From the NCBI GenBank assembly GCA_900314875.1, contig OMWX01000003.1, positions 47,151 through 111,150 of the forward strand: DNA of 64,000 nt, read 5' to 3'. A model generated the notes under the pieces. It did no database searches. It had not been told where the DNA came from and saw only the letters and a list, made by a program, of their open reading frames with translations. Every line of letters starts with the position of its first letter. Within the stretch, counting starts at the first letter, position 1. Made by a program: the position numbers and the translations under genes. This document shows positions 1-8,919 of the stretch, piece after piece. The stretch comes from an uncultured Actinomycetes bacterium (GTDB lineage Bacteria; Actinomycetota; Actinomycetes; Actinomycetales; Bifidobacteriaceae).

Positions 1-69
<69 letters not shown>

Positions 70-87
70 CTCCACAATCAAAAAATC

Positions 88-531
88 TTACTTCTTCCAC
101 TCATAAGTCGAAGCTTTTGAAGTATATATATAATTTTCACCCGTTACATTCGCATGATTTCCCTTAACAACAAAATTATTGTCACCGTCAGCAGTAAGAG
201 TCAAAGTCACACCAGCTGTGCAGTTAACAACAGTCTTTTCATCATCCTTCAGTTCGATTTTGCCTCCGGTTTTCTTTCCCTCACAAGAAGCAACTTGAGA
301 CAAAGACTTTGTGGCACCATCATTTGCCACAGCAGTAGAAACAGCAATAGCAGCAGATTTCACATCGCTCTCAACAGCTGACTTCCAACCTTTTTTGCGC
401 TGATTCATGTAAATCGGAATTGCTACGGCAGCGAGGATACCGACGATAACGATAACTACAAGCATTTCAACAAGTGTAAAACCTGCTTCGCCGTTCTGAC
501 GGCGGTTAAGCGCTTCACGAACACTCTTCAT
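88..531 (-). CDS. major type IV pilin (prepilin with GFTLVE site)
   Basis: A 147-residue prepilin, probably the major structural subunit of a type IV pilus. A short basic leader (residues 1-17) ends in a glycine followed by FTLVE, the class III signal cut and N-methylated by a PilD-type peptidase. A hydrophobic helix of about 20 residues follows (LVEMLVVIVIVGILAAVAIP), including the conserved Glu5 of mature pilins. The C-terminal domain has two cysteines (C83, C104) that could form the usual pilin disulfide. The ATG at 531 has AAGGAG 8 nt upstream. It is the last of three prepilin genes read leftward, but it has its own possible promoter and a strong terminator, which fits high separate expression. 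Assigning it as the major pilin is inference from its compact size, its own transcription signals and classical sequence. Confidence 0.9.
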   Translation of the reverse strand: MKSVREALNRRQNGEAGFTLVEMLVVIVIVGILAAVAIPIYMNQRKKGWKSAVESDVKSAAIAVSTAVANDGATKSLSQVASCEGKKTGGKIELKDDEKTVVNCTAGVTLTLTADGDNNFVVKGNHANVTGENYIYTSKASTYEWKK

Positions 532-627
532 AATTTCTTCTCCTTATTTCTTCTAGGCTTAAAAGAGTTTTTAGCTTTTATCCGGCTTTTCAGCCTTTGT
601 AAGCCTTCTCTTTTTTGCAACAAAATA

Positions 628-657
628 AATATATCATACTTCTTTAATGAAACGCAA
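628..657 (-). promoter_or_regulatory. possible pilin promoter
   Basis: On the minus strand TTGCGT (657-652) and TATATT (633-628) are spaced by 18 nt, about 97 nt upstream of the pilin start. The match is moderate and judged by eye only. Confidence 0.35.
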
Positions 658-754
658 ATTATTTTTTAATGTTTTTTACATAATTCTTTCAGATTATTTT
701 AAGACAACATTCAGGTTAAGAGGCTTTATCGCATGAAAATAAGAGAAAACAATG

Positions 755-795
755 TTTTTGGGCATGTTTAACATTTGTTAAACATGCCCAAAAAA
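755..795. repeat. long palindrome between two prepilin genes
   Basis: A perfect 14-bp inverted repeat (760-773 with 776-789) is extended by TTTTT/AAAAA flanks to about 19 bp. The flanks place T before and A after the hairpin on both strands, so it does not look like an intrinsic terminator. It could be a processing or stabilising hairpin, or a protein-binding site, between the minor prepilin and the major pilin. Confidence 0.8.
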
Positions 796-811
796 CAAAA
801 AATATTACAGC

Positions 812-1537
812 TTACAGGGGTGAAAAACATTTTTCGACTTTTTTATCCGAGGAATAGTTCCTTAAAGTATAGGAAACATTCGTATCGGAAACTACGTCTT
901 TTCCAAAAACTTTTTTCCCTGTTTTAGGAGCAAACTGCAAATTTTGTCCGTTATATGTTTTCAAAACAGGTTCTCTGTCGCCATTAAGCAAGTTGGTCAA
1001 ATACACTTTAGCGTTCGACCAAATCGGACTGCCGGATTCAACAGGTTCGGCCGTGCTTATTTCAAGTCTCGTCCCGCGTTTCCTTTCTTCTTCTTTGGAA
1101 TCGTTCGATGAATCTATCACTTGAAGCCTTACGCATTGAGCGGGTTCGGAAGAAATAATTGACGAACGATCCGATGCGCCGGGTTTAACGTAGATGTATA
1201 CAGTCTGGCACACGCCGCCGGTGCCATCGCATTTAACATAAGGATCATCTGCGGAGGGAGTCTGGTAGAGGGACTGACCGTAACGCATATACGAATCAAT
1301 CGACTGCCCCGCAAGAAGAATTTCATTTGAAGATTCGGCACGCGTTTTAGTTTCAGCCGTCGATTTAAGAAAACTTATCAGCGAGCTGAGAACAAGCCCC
1401 ATGACAATAGTAAGAACCGCCATAGCGACTATAAGCTCCGTAAGAGTCATACCGCTTTGTCCGTCATGAAAATTTCCGGCAAATCCGGAATTTATTTTCT
1501 TTGAATGTTTCTTTAACCTGTTTTTTAAAGCATTCAT
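812..1537 (-). CDS. prepilin-like protein (minor pilin, PilW-like)
   Basis: A 241-residue protein with a long basic leader, then G|MTLTEL at about residues 29-35 and a hydrophobic helix (about 36-55). This is the N-terminal cleavage/methylation motif of type IV pilins and type II pseudopilins. The mature part has no repeats; cysteines occur near 104, 110, 135 and 237. Larger size than the downstream pilin and position in the same minus-strand unit suggest a minor pilin that helps initiate the fibre; PilW/PilJ-like is only an architectural label. The ATG at 1537 has AGAGGG about 8 nt upstream. The gene ends 22 nt before the palindrome at 760-789. Confidence 0.8.
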   Translation of the reverse strand: MNALKNRLKKHSKKINSGFAGNFHDGQSGMTLTELIVAMAVLTIVMGLVLSSLISFLKSTAETKTRAESSNEILLAGQSIDSYMRYGQSLYQTPSADDPYVKCDGTGGVCQTVYIYVKPGASDRSSIISSEPAQCVRLQVIDSSNDSKEEERKRGTRLEISTAEPVESGSPIWSNAKVYLTNLLNGDREPVLKTYNGQNLQFAPKTGKKVFGKDVVSDTNVSYTLRNYSSDKKVEKCFSPL

Positions 1538-1631
1538 TTCTTTTCCCTCTCTATTTTTCTGCTTTTCAGCGATCTTTGTTCTTATACGCCATTCTCTTGC
1601 AATTCTCTGTACTGCAAATACAAAAAGACGG

Positions 1632-2369
1632 TTAATTCAGTTTTCCATCATCGCTTAAGTCAATAAGTTTCGTCACGCTGTAAATGCAGTCGTTTGATTT
1701 GGAATTATTATGCCACTTGGCAAAAACAGTAAGGCGAAGCATGGGATAATACGTTTTTCCGCTTGAATCGGAAAAACGTCCTTCAACATAGTCTGCAGGA
1801 CTGTTCAACGCTTTATCATCCACACTTGTTTTCTTATCCAAGTCCAAGTATGTATAAGTTCCGGAAGGCATTGAAGTCAGCAAAGTCATTGAATCGCTGC
1901 TTCTGAAGCATTTTGCCACAACCGCATAAAGAGTATAGTCCGTATCAGATTTTCTTATCGTTTTGACTGCAGGAACACCACCGCTTTCAATCGTTCCGTT
2001 GTTATATACAGAAATGCCGCCCACCGCATTTTGAAAATCAGGCAATACGCTTCCATTCAAATCACTATTTACTTGTTCATAACCGCCTTTACTGATATTC
2101 TTCACAAAAGCGTTAAAATACGATTGCGCATGTCCGGAAGTTTCAGCATTGCTGCTTATTTGAGATTGAAGTTTTTCAAGCTGATCCTGAGCAAGCGAAG
2201 CAGCTGCGGCTCTTTGCTGCATTTCTCGAGAAGTAACCAGGGAACGCACAGCAAAGTTAGCGGCAGTCATTCCCACAACAGTTAATATCACGACAGCAAC
2301 TATTACTTCTATGAGCGTGAAGCCGGATTCGCTGCGGACGCGCATACGGCTTAAAAGTTTTTTTCGCAT
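1632..2369 (-). CDS. prepilin-like protein (minor pilin, PilV-like)
   Basis: A 245-residue prepilin. The start is placed at ATG 2369 because it gives a short basic leader (MRKKLLSRMRVRSESG) directly before FTLIEV, and AGGGAT lies just upstream. A longer reading frame to 2564 would add 65 residues that do not resemble a prepilin leader. A hydrophobic helix (IVAVVILTVVGMTAANFAV) follows the cleavage site. A predicted helical stretch rich in Ala and Gln (about 50-75) is the usual N-terminal alpha-helix extension. It is first in a leftward unit with 94 nt before the next prepilin gene. Role inferred: minor pilin or pseudopilin at the tip of the fibre. Confidence 0.8.
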   Translation of the reverse strand: MRKKLLSRMRVRSESGFTLIEVIVAVVILTVVGMTAANFAVRSLVTSREMQQRAAAASLAQDQLEKLQSQISSNAETSGHAQSYFNAFVKNISKGGYEQVNSDLNGSVLPDFQNAVGGISVYNNGTIESGGVPAVKTIRKSDTDYTLYAVVAKCFRSSDSMTLLTSMPSGTYTYLDLDKKTSVDDKALNSPADYVEGRFSDSSGKTYYPMLRLTVFAKWHNNSKSNDCIYSVTKLIDLSDDGKLN

Positions 2370-2837
2370 AATATCCCTATTTCTCTCTTGCGGACACAAA
2401 CCGGCGGCGCGACAGCCGGAAGCGAAGCGGTTCGCGCGCCATAATGCGGACAGCGCGATATGCAATACAGCTTCGGCCGCGCATTGGAAATCGATGCCAA
2501 TACCTCCGAAGTCTCTCAAGAATCCCTCCGGAATCACTTTTAAACGCGTTTCAAGCCGGTTCATGCCGCTGTTTCTCTCAAGTTATATTCTCTGCTTACT
2601 TTACTCCATCAAAACGCGGCACACAACCTGAAAACAAGTTGAAAATACGCGCATTGCGCAAGGGCGGCAGTTCGCCGCAGGAGCGGCGGCAATATTGTAT
2701 AATTAATACAAGGTGAGGCTTTACAGCAATTTCAAGCCCCGAGAGCCGCAACGCATTTTTTAATGAGAACGTGTCGGGCGGCTGCGTTTGCTTTTGCCGT
2801 GCCGAGCGAGAAAAGAAATAAGAGAGGAAAAGGAAAA
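2370..2837. other. divergent intergenic region between prepilin and pilB units
   Basis: About 470 nt with no convincing gene. It is visibly more GC-rich than the pilin genes on its left, with several GGCGG/CGCC inverted stretches around 2661-2690. It must hold promoters for both pilus units; a consensus -10 for pilB is at 2698-2703. Short open frames here lack family resemblance and good ribosome sites. Confidence 0.6.
2698..2703 (+). promoter_or_regulatory. -10 box of the pilB-pilT promoter
   Basis: A perfect TATAAT preceded by TTG lies 134 nt upstream of the pilB start. No good -35 element is visible at the expected distance, so the promoter may depend on an activator or the extended -10. 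Confidence 0.5.
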
Positions 2838-5270
2838 ATGAGCGAGAAATCAGGATTCTTTTCATTCAGGAAGAAAAACAAGAAAAACAAGGGGGACGGC
2901 AAAGACGGCAAGTCGAACGAGCCTACGCTCGTAACAGGCGAGCTTAATCAGATTTTCACGCCCGCGAAAGCAAGATCGGCTCAGACAGACGACTCGCAGG
3001 CAGACGGCGGACAGGACAGAACGCAGCCGGGCAATGCGCAGGCAGGCGGAACACAGCCCAGAACCGCAAATATGCAGGGCGCGGCTTCAGCCGGCACAGC
3101 TTCTGCGGGAGCTGCTTCAAATCCGTTTGCCGGCAGTTCCAATGTGCCTCCGGCTCCGGCGGGCGCGCAGAACCGCGATTCTTATAAGGCAGCGCATGCG
3201 CAGGCAAGTTCGCAGGCTAATACTCAAGCAGGTTCTCAGACTGCTTCCGCAAATTCCGACGCAGGCGCGTTCAATCCCCCGTCGCCCAAGATTCCAAGCG
3301 TGTCCGAAGACAGTCTGGCATTCCCGGTTTCCGAGGGAACAGGTTCTCGCCGCGCAGCGAATGCGGGCGAAAGCGCAGCGGTTTCAGGCGCGACTGCTTC
3401 AGGAACAACCGGCAACACAAGCGCGAACAGCGCGGCAAACAGCTTTACGGCAGCCGTGACGGCTTCGGTGTTCCCCGACGCGCAGACAGGAAATAACGGA
3501 GCTTCGGCTGCGAATGCCGCTGCGGGAGTCGCTGAAACTGCGGGAGCAAGCGCGTCCGGCGCAGCCTCGGCAAATACGGTTTCGGCTTCGACTGAAATTT
3601 CGGCATTCCAAGCCGCTTCCCAAGATGTGCAAGTAAGAGATCAGAGCGGCGAACAAGTTGCAAACACTGCCGAATCCGCTCAATTTTCACAGGAAACTTC
3701 AGGCACAGAGCTTGTCGTTATCTCAGAAAAAGACCAGGAACGCCAGGATGCGATGGCTCTTGCAAAGTCCATGAGCCTTCCGTTCGTGGATTTGAACGAA
3801 TATCAGATTGACACGGACGTGTTCGCGCGAGTTCCCGACGAGCTTTGCCGCAAGAACACTCTTCTGCCTCTGTCGATTATCAACGGACGGCTTGCGGTCG
3901 CAATGGCAGACCCGGGCAACTTTACGGCAATCGACGATTTGGCAGCCGCCACAGGAATGCCGATCCTGCCCATGGTCGCAATACCGGCGCAAATTACGAC
4001 GTCAATCAACCGTTATCTGCGAGCAAACGCGGAGCTTGACGAGATTTCAAGCGAAATCGCGGCAGCGGCAGAACCGGAATTCAACCTTGAAGAAAGCGAG
4101 TCGGAAGACTCCTCGCCCGTAGCAAGATTCGTAAGCCTGCTTATAAATCAGGCAATCGACGATCACGCTTCGGATATCCACATCGAGCCGGGAGAAGACG
4201 GACTTCAGGTCAGATACCGAATCGACGGCGTTCTGCATATTTTCCAGGAAGCGCCCAAAGCCATGGCAGCCGGCGTTATCAGCCGAATCAAGGTTATGAG
4301 CGAAATGGACATCGGAGAACGCAGAAAGCCTCAGGACGGACGAATCACGGTACGCCACAGCGGCAAGAAAGTTGACCTTCGAGTCGCTTCCCTGCCGACA
4401 GTCTGGGGCGAAAAAATCGTTATGCGAATCCTGAGCACGCCGGCCGGAAATCTTAAAGTGTCCGATTTGGATCTTTCCGAGAGAAACTACAAGGTCTACC
4501 ACGGCGGATACGAGCGTCCCTACGGCATGGTGCTTATCACAGGACCTACAGGTTCGGGTAAGTCAACCACGCTTTACGCGACGCTTGGAGACATCGCAAG
4601 ACCGGAAATCAACATTATTACCGTTGAAGATCCTGTCGAGTTCCGCATGAGCGGAATCAACCAGGTGCAGGTAAACGTCAAAGCCGGGCTTACGTTCGCG
4701 GCTGCATTGCGTTCGATTCTGCGAGCCGACCCGGATGTCGTGCTGCTCGGAGAAATTCGAGACGCGGAAACCGCGAAAATTGCAGTCGAAGCGTCGCTTA
4801 CGGGACACTTGGTTCTTTCGACGCTGCACACGAACGACGCGCCCAGCGCAGTCAGCCGACTGGTCGAAATGGGCGTAGAGCCGTTCCTTATCAGCTCGTC
4901 GCTTGCAACCGTCATGGCGCAGCGACTGGCTCGCCGCCTGTGCAACGACTGCAAGAAAGCCGACACTGCAACCGAAGCAGACCTGAAGCTTCTGGGAATC
5001 GAACACGAGCCCGGCACTCCGATGCCGACCATATATCGCGCAACAGGATGCCGCGAATGCTCTGACACAGGATACCGCGGTCGAGTGGCAATCCACCAGA
5101 TTATGGATGTCACGCCCGAAATTCAGACGCTTATCTCAAAGAATGCGACAACGCACGAAATCGAGGAAGCCGCGAACAAAGGCGGAATGACCGACCTGCG
5201 CACCGACGGATGGCAAAAAGTGCTTCAGGGAATCACTTCCGTAGAAGAGATTCTGCGAGTCACCGTCTGA
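2838..5270 (+). CDS. pilB: type IV pilus assembly ATPase PilB
   Basis: PilB/GspE-type hexameric ATPase that powers pilus extension from the cytoplasmic side of the membrane; 810 residues. Start chosen at ATG 2838 (AGGAAAA immediately upstream). Domains: a basic N-terminus, then about 260 residues of Ala/Ser/Gly/Gln/Thr-rich sequence without obvious fold (about 25-285). An MshEN-type N-terminal domain follows (about 300-390), then the N2 domain (SDIHIEPGEDG near 445). The ATPase core has Walker A GPTGSGKST at about 569, Asp box VEDPVEF, Walker B DPDVVLLGE near 632, and His box LVLSTLHTNDA. A tetracysteine zinc site is CNDC (about 702-705) and CREC (about 738-741). The family is usually 550-600 residues, so the disordered tract explains the excess. 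pilT follows 196 nt downstream on the same strand. Confidence 0.95.
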   Translation: MSEKSGFFSFRKKNKKNKGDGKDGKSNEPTLVTGELNQIFTPAKARSAQTDDSQADGGQDRTQPGNAQAGGTQPRTANMQGAASAGTASAGAASNPFAGSSNVPPAPAGAQNRDSYKAAHAQASSQANTQAGSQTASANSDAGAFNPPSPKIPSVSEDSLAFPVSEGTGSRRAANAGESAAVSGATASGTTGNTSANSAANSFTAAVTASVFPDAQTGNNGASAANAAAGVAETAGASASGAASANTVSASTEISAFQAASQDVQVRDQSGEQVANTAESAQFSQETSGTELVVISEKDQERQDAMALAKSMSLPFVDLNEYQIDTDVFARVPDELCRKNTLLPLSIINGRLAVAMADPGNFTAIDDLAAATGMPILPMVAIPAQITTSINRYLRANAELDEISSEIAAAAEPEFNLEESESEDSSPVARFVSLLINQAIDDHASDIHIEPGEDGLQVRYRIDGVLHIFQEAPKAMAAGVISRIKVMSEMDIGERRKPQDGRITVRHSGKKVDLRVASLPTVWGEKIVMRILSTPAGNLKVSDLDLSERNYKVYHGGYERPYGMVLITGPTGSGKSTTLYATLGDIARPEINIITVEDPVEFRMSGINQVQVNVKAGLTFAAALRSILRADPDVVLLGEIRDAETAKIAVEASLTGHLVLSTLHTNDAPSAVSRLVEMGVEPFLISSSLATVMAQRLARRLCNDCKKADTATEADLKLLGIEHEPGTPMPTIYRATGCRECSDTGYRGRVAIHQIMDVTPEIQTLISKNATTHEIEEAANKGGMTDLRTDGWQKVLQGITSVEEILRVTV

Positions 5271-5466
5271 CGGAATTGCTTTTATGCTGCCGGATATGCT
5301 CTGTGCCGCCGGTTTGCGCAAGAGAGAAATGCGAGAGCGAAATACGAGAAAAAAGCGCAAGCCGGCAGCATCAAATCTGAAACGGCAGGTTTTAAGCAAG
5401 TTCGCAGCAAAACATTAAAATTTAAAACATCGAAAGAAATAAGAGAGAAAAAGAAACGGAGTCATC

Positions 5467-7413
5467 ATGACTGACACACCGCAGGCAGGAACACAGCCGG
5501 GAATGCCGGCATCCGACTGGGAAAACCAGGGAAACGGTTCTGTTCCCGGCTTCCCCGCTCAAACATACAATGCGACCGAAAGCGACGCGGCGATTGCAGC
5601 GGGAACAAATGAAGCGTTCGATTCAGCGGCATTCGCTGCAGAGGATGCGGACGGCAGCGTATTAAACTTCGCTCCCGCCGGAGTTTCCCTGCAAAAAGAA
5701 AACTTTTCATTCCCGAAAACTCCCGTAGAGATGGAACAGGAAAACATCCCCACGAAAGACGATATCGCGTCCGCACTGGCAGAAGCACAGGCTAAAGCCC
5801 AAGCAGAAGCAGAACAAGCCGAACAGGCGCGAATCGCAGCCGCAGCCGCACAGGCTCGCGAACACGCGGCACAGTCCGCAGCTCAGGCAGCAGCAAGAGC
5901 AGCAGCGCAGCAGCAGGAAGCCGCAACCGCACAGACCGCTCAAACTGTCCCGGCATCCCCCGCTTCCTCGCAGGAAACGGCGGCGACAGTCGCAGAAACT
6001 CCTCTCGAAGCTGCAAACGCGTCTTCATTCGACACTTCAGCCTTCGATTCGTCGGCGCCGAATTCGCCGGCTTTCAACTCGCAAACATACATGTCGCCGC
6101 TCGATACGCCGGCTGACAACACAAATCAGGAAAATAATTTTATGAATAATACGCAAGATTCTCAGGCGAACGCGCCCACGCAGCAAATGGACGCAATTCC
6201 GGTCGCAAACAATGCTCCGGTACGCAAGAAGCCTGTTTTTGACTTCGTAGTGCCTGAAGGAAACGAAGGCGACGATACCGTAACCGACGAGCGCCGCAAA
6301 AAAGCAAAGCTCGTAGCGGAAACGCTTATGACCGAGCATCCGGAAATCGAGCGCGATCTGGTAATCGCCATGACACAGCTGGTTTTGCACAACTCTTCCG
6401 ATATGCACCTGGTTGTCGGAGCGCAGCCGATGCTGAGAACCGACGGAAAAATCGGACCGGTTCCGGGAACAAGCAAGTGGAACAAGGACAACACTTGGGA
6501 AGCCGTAAAAGTCATGACAAGCGAAGAAGACCGTCACCGCTTCGAAACGGATTTGGAGCTTGACGTTTCATTTGCAATCGGAGACCTGCTCCGTTTCCGT
6601 GTAAACGTTTACCACGACCGCCTGGGAGTTGCTCTCGCATTGCGTACCATTCCCATGGAAATCAAGACTGCGCAGCAGCTCGGACTTGACGCTTCCATTA
6701 CAAACCTGGCACTCGAGCCGCGAGGACTGGTGCTTGTCTGCGGTCCTACAGGTTCAGGTAAGTCTACAACCCTTGCGGCAATCGTAGACAGAGCCAACCA
6801 GGAGCGTCACGACCACATCATCACAATCGAAGACCCGATCGAGTTCGTGCACCAGCACAAAAACTGCGTTATGAGCCAGCGAGAAGTCGGAACCGACACA
6901 AAGAGCTTCGCAGAAGCTCTTAAGCGCGCTCTGCGAGAAGATCCTGACATCATCGAGGTCGGAGAGCTTCGAGACCTGGAAACAATTTCGACAGCAATCA
7001 CAGCTGTTGAAACCGGACACTTGGTATTCGCCACGCTGCACACGCAGGACGCTGCCTCGACCGTTGACCGTATGATCGACGTATTCCCCGAAAACCAGCA
7101 GCAGCAGGTGCGAATCCAGGTTGCTTCCACGCTGAAAGCCGTTATCATTCAGACGCTTGTCCCCCGCGCGACAGGACACGGACGAGCGCCGGCAACCGAG
7201 GTTATGTACAATACGGCCGCTATATCCGCACTTATTCGAAGCGGAAAGATCCACCAGGTACGCACGCAGCTTCAGGCCGGCGGCGACTTGGGAATGCACA
7301 CGCTCGACCAGGATTTGGCGCGTCTTGTAAACTCCGGAACAATCAAGTACGAAGACGCTCTGAAGAAAGTACAGATTCTCGACGAGTTCAACAAGCTCGT
7401 CGGAGCGCGCTGA
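5467..7413 (+). CDS. pilT: type IV pilus retraction ATPase PilT
   Basis: PilT-type ATPase for pilus retraction; 648 residues against about 350-380 for the family. The first 275 residues or so are Ala/Gln/Ser/Glu-rich, including a long helical Ala-Gln-Glu stretch (about 100-155). The PilT fold begins near 280 (VIAMTQLVLHNSSDMHL). Visible motifs: Walker A GPTGSGKST (426-434), Asp box IEDPIEF, Walker B DPDIIEVGE, His box LVFATLHTQDA, and a C-terminal IRSGKIHQVRTQLQ segment matching the AIRNLIRE region needed for retraction. No tetracysteine zinc site is present, as expected for PilT and unlike PilB. GGAG lies 5 nt before ATG 5467. A strong terminator ends the unit. Retraction capability suggests twitching or DNA uptake rather than static pili only. 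Confidence 0.93.
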   Translation: MTDTPQAGTQPGMPASDWENQGNGSVPGFPAQTYNATESDAAIAAGTNEAFDSAAFAAEDADGSVLNFAPAGVSLQKENFSFPKTPVEMEQENIPTKDDIASALAEAQAKAQAEAEQAEQARIAAAAAQAREHAAQSAAQAAARAAAQQQEAATAQTAQTVPASPASSQETAATVAETPLEAANASSFDTSAFDSSAPNSPAFNSQTYMSPLDTPADNTNQENNFMNNTQDSQANAPTQQMDAIPVANNAPVRKKPVFDFVVPEGNEGDDTVTDERRKKAKLVAETLMTEHPEIERDLVIAMTQLVLHNSSDMHLVVGAQPMLRTDGKIGPVPGTSKWNKDNTWEAVKVMTSEEDRHRFETDLELDVSFAIGDLLRFRVNVYHDRLGVALALRTIPMEIKTAQQLGLDASITNLALEPRGLVLVCGPTGSGKSTTLAAIVDRANQERHDHIITIEDPIEFVHQHKNCVMSQREVGTDTKSFAEALKRALREDPDIIEVGELRDLETISTAITAVETGHLVFATLHTQDAASTVDRMIDVFPENQQQQVRIQVASTLKAVIIQTLVPRATGHGRAPATEVMYNTAAISALIRSGKIHQVRTQLQAGGDLGMHTLDQDLARLVNSGTIKYEDALKKVQILDEFNKLVGAR

Positions 7414-7432
7414 TTCGGCTGAAAGTCCAACA

Positions 7433-7472
7433 AAACAGACCGCCTGCATATTCGCAGACGGTCTGTTTTTTA
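7433..7472 (+). terminator. terminator after pilT
   Basis: Stem ACAGACCG/CGGTCTGT (7435-7442 with 7459-7466), extended past one mismatch by CTGC/GCAG and followed by six T. It closes the pilB-pilT unit 19 nt after the stop codon. Confidence 0.93.
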
Positions 7473-7670
7473 TGTTCGACTTTGTATTTTGTATGTCAGG
7501 CTTTGTATGTCAGGCTTTTCAGTTTATTGCAATGCGGCTTGTTGCAATGCAGTTTGAATGCGATTTATGAGGATTGTTCAGCATTAAAAGCATTAAAAGC
7601 AAAGGTTTTCACGGCTTTAACAGTCTGCGCAATTTGCATAAATTGCACTGCCTGCACGTTATTTGCAGCG

Positions 7671-8462
7671 TTACTTTTTAACGCCGCCGAAACGCCGGTC
7701 GCGGCTGACATATTCGTCAATCGAACGCCACAAAACCTCGCGTCCGCATTCGGGGAAAAGCTCGGGAGCGAAACTTAACTCCGCATAAGCTGCCTGCCAT
7801 GGCAAAAAGTTGGACGTGCGATGCTCGCCTGACGTGCGTATAACCAGATCGCAGTCGGGAATATCAGGATTGTACAAATGATCCGAAATCATTTTCTCAG
7901 TAACCTTATTCCCCTTGATTTTCCCGTCGCGGGCGGCTTGCAAAATATCGGAGCAGGCATCTGCAATCTCAGCTCTTCCTCCGTAATTAATGCAGAAAAC
8001 AACGTCGATGGTTTTATTGCTTTTAGTGCGTTCCATCGCGGATTCAAGCTCGGCTATAACCGACTTCCACAAGCGGGGACGGCGGCCCGACCAGCGCACT
8101 CGCACTCCCCATTCGTCCATCTGCGCAACGCGGCGGCGGATAATATCGCGCGAAAACCCCATAAGAAAACGCACTTCGGACGGGGAACGCTTCCAGTTCT
8201 CGGTCGAAAAAGTGTAAAGGCTGAGATACCGCACGCCGGCTTCAATCGCGCCGGCAATCGTGTCGAAAACGACGGGTTCGGCAGCCTGGTGACCTCTCGT
8301 GCGTTCAAGCCCTTGCAGCTGCGCCCAGCGGCCGTTTCCGTCCATAATCACGCCGATGTGACGCGGAACCTTGTCCGCGGGAAAATCGGGGATAATCGAA
8401 GGGTTTGAAAAAGGAGCAGCGGGAATGTTCAGCGATGTATAGTCGACGTTTTCAAAGCTCAT
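7671..8462 (-). CDS. uppS: isoprenyl transferase (undecaprenyl diphosphate synthase)
   Basis: cis-Prenyltransferase that condenses isopentenyl diphosphate onto an allylic primer to make the C55 lipid carrier for cell-wall synthesis; membrane-associated. 263 residues from ATG 8462; the frame continues upstream but those residues are a low-quality hydrophobic stretch translated from the pyrimidine-rich side of a simple-sequence region. Motifs: IMDGNGRWA with the catalytic Asp, RTRGH, YTFSTENWKR, and RTSGE...SNFLPWQ..YAEL near the C-terminus. The order dxr-ispG-...-recO-uppS puts it in the same block as two MEP-pathway genes. No strong ribosome site is visible; a 457-nt repeat-rich gap separates it from recO, so it may have its own promoter. 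Confidence 0.95.
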   Translation of the reverse strand: MSFENVDYTSLNIPAAPFSNPSIIPDFPADKVPRHIGVIMDGNGRWAQLQGLERTRGHQAAEPVVFDTIAGAIEAGVRYLSLYTFSTENWKRSPSEVRFLMGFSRDIIRRRVAQMDEWGVRVRWSGRRPRLWKSVIAELESAMERTKSNKTIDVVFCINYGGRAEIADACSDILQAARDGKIKGNKVTEKMISDHLYNPDIPDCDLVIRTSGEHRTSNFLPWQAAYAELSFAPELFPECGREVLWRSIDEYVSRDRRFGGVKK

Positions 8463-8919
8463 AGTAACGAATTTACCAATACAGCTGCCCCGGAAGCAAA
8501 AAAGCGCAAGAATTAACGTATGGAATAACGGAAGAAACAACGGAAAATACAGAGAAATACAGAGAAATGCAAGGAACGCAGGTAAGGCAGAGAAAACAGA
8601 GGGATACAAGGGATACAGGAATTGCAGATAAATGCAAGGGACGCGGGGAAATCAGACAGATTCAAACAAATTCTGCAGAAACGCCAAGAGGAAGAGAGAA
8701 AGAAAGAGAGAGAGAGAGAAAAAAAAAAAAAAAAAAAAAAGAAAAAAAAGGCAGTCAGAGAAAGCATTCACCGGAGAAAAGCAGACAGGGACAGTATCCA
8801 AAGAAAGCAGACATGAGAAAACCCGGAAGAAAACCCGGAAGAAAACCCGGGAAAACAGGCGGAGACAGTATTCAGAGAAACCGGCAGGAAAAGCAGCAAG
8901 ACAGACTGAAAAATTCAGT
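8463..8919. repeat. simple-sequence intergenic region between recO and uppS
   Basis: A 457-nt gap rich in purines on the plus strand. It contains an uninterrupted 66-nt purine tract (8686-8751) with a run of 22 A (8719-8740) and alternating GA before it. Three copies of the 12-mer GAAAACCCGGAA lie at 8817-8852, and AATACAGAGA-type near repeats around 8548-8570. No supported gene. As transcribed with recO and uppS (minus strand) it is a long pyrimidine tract that could affect read-through. Confidence 0.85.

Noticed and set aside
2370-2564. Longer start for the PilV-like prepilin
   Set aside because: Adds 65 residues before a short basic leader and would bury the prepilin cleavage site; no ribosome site.
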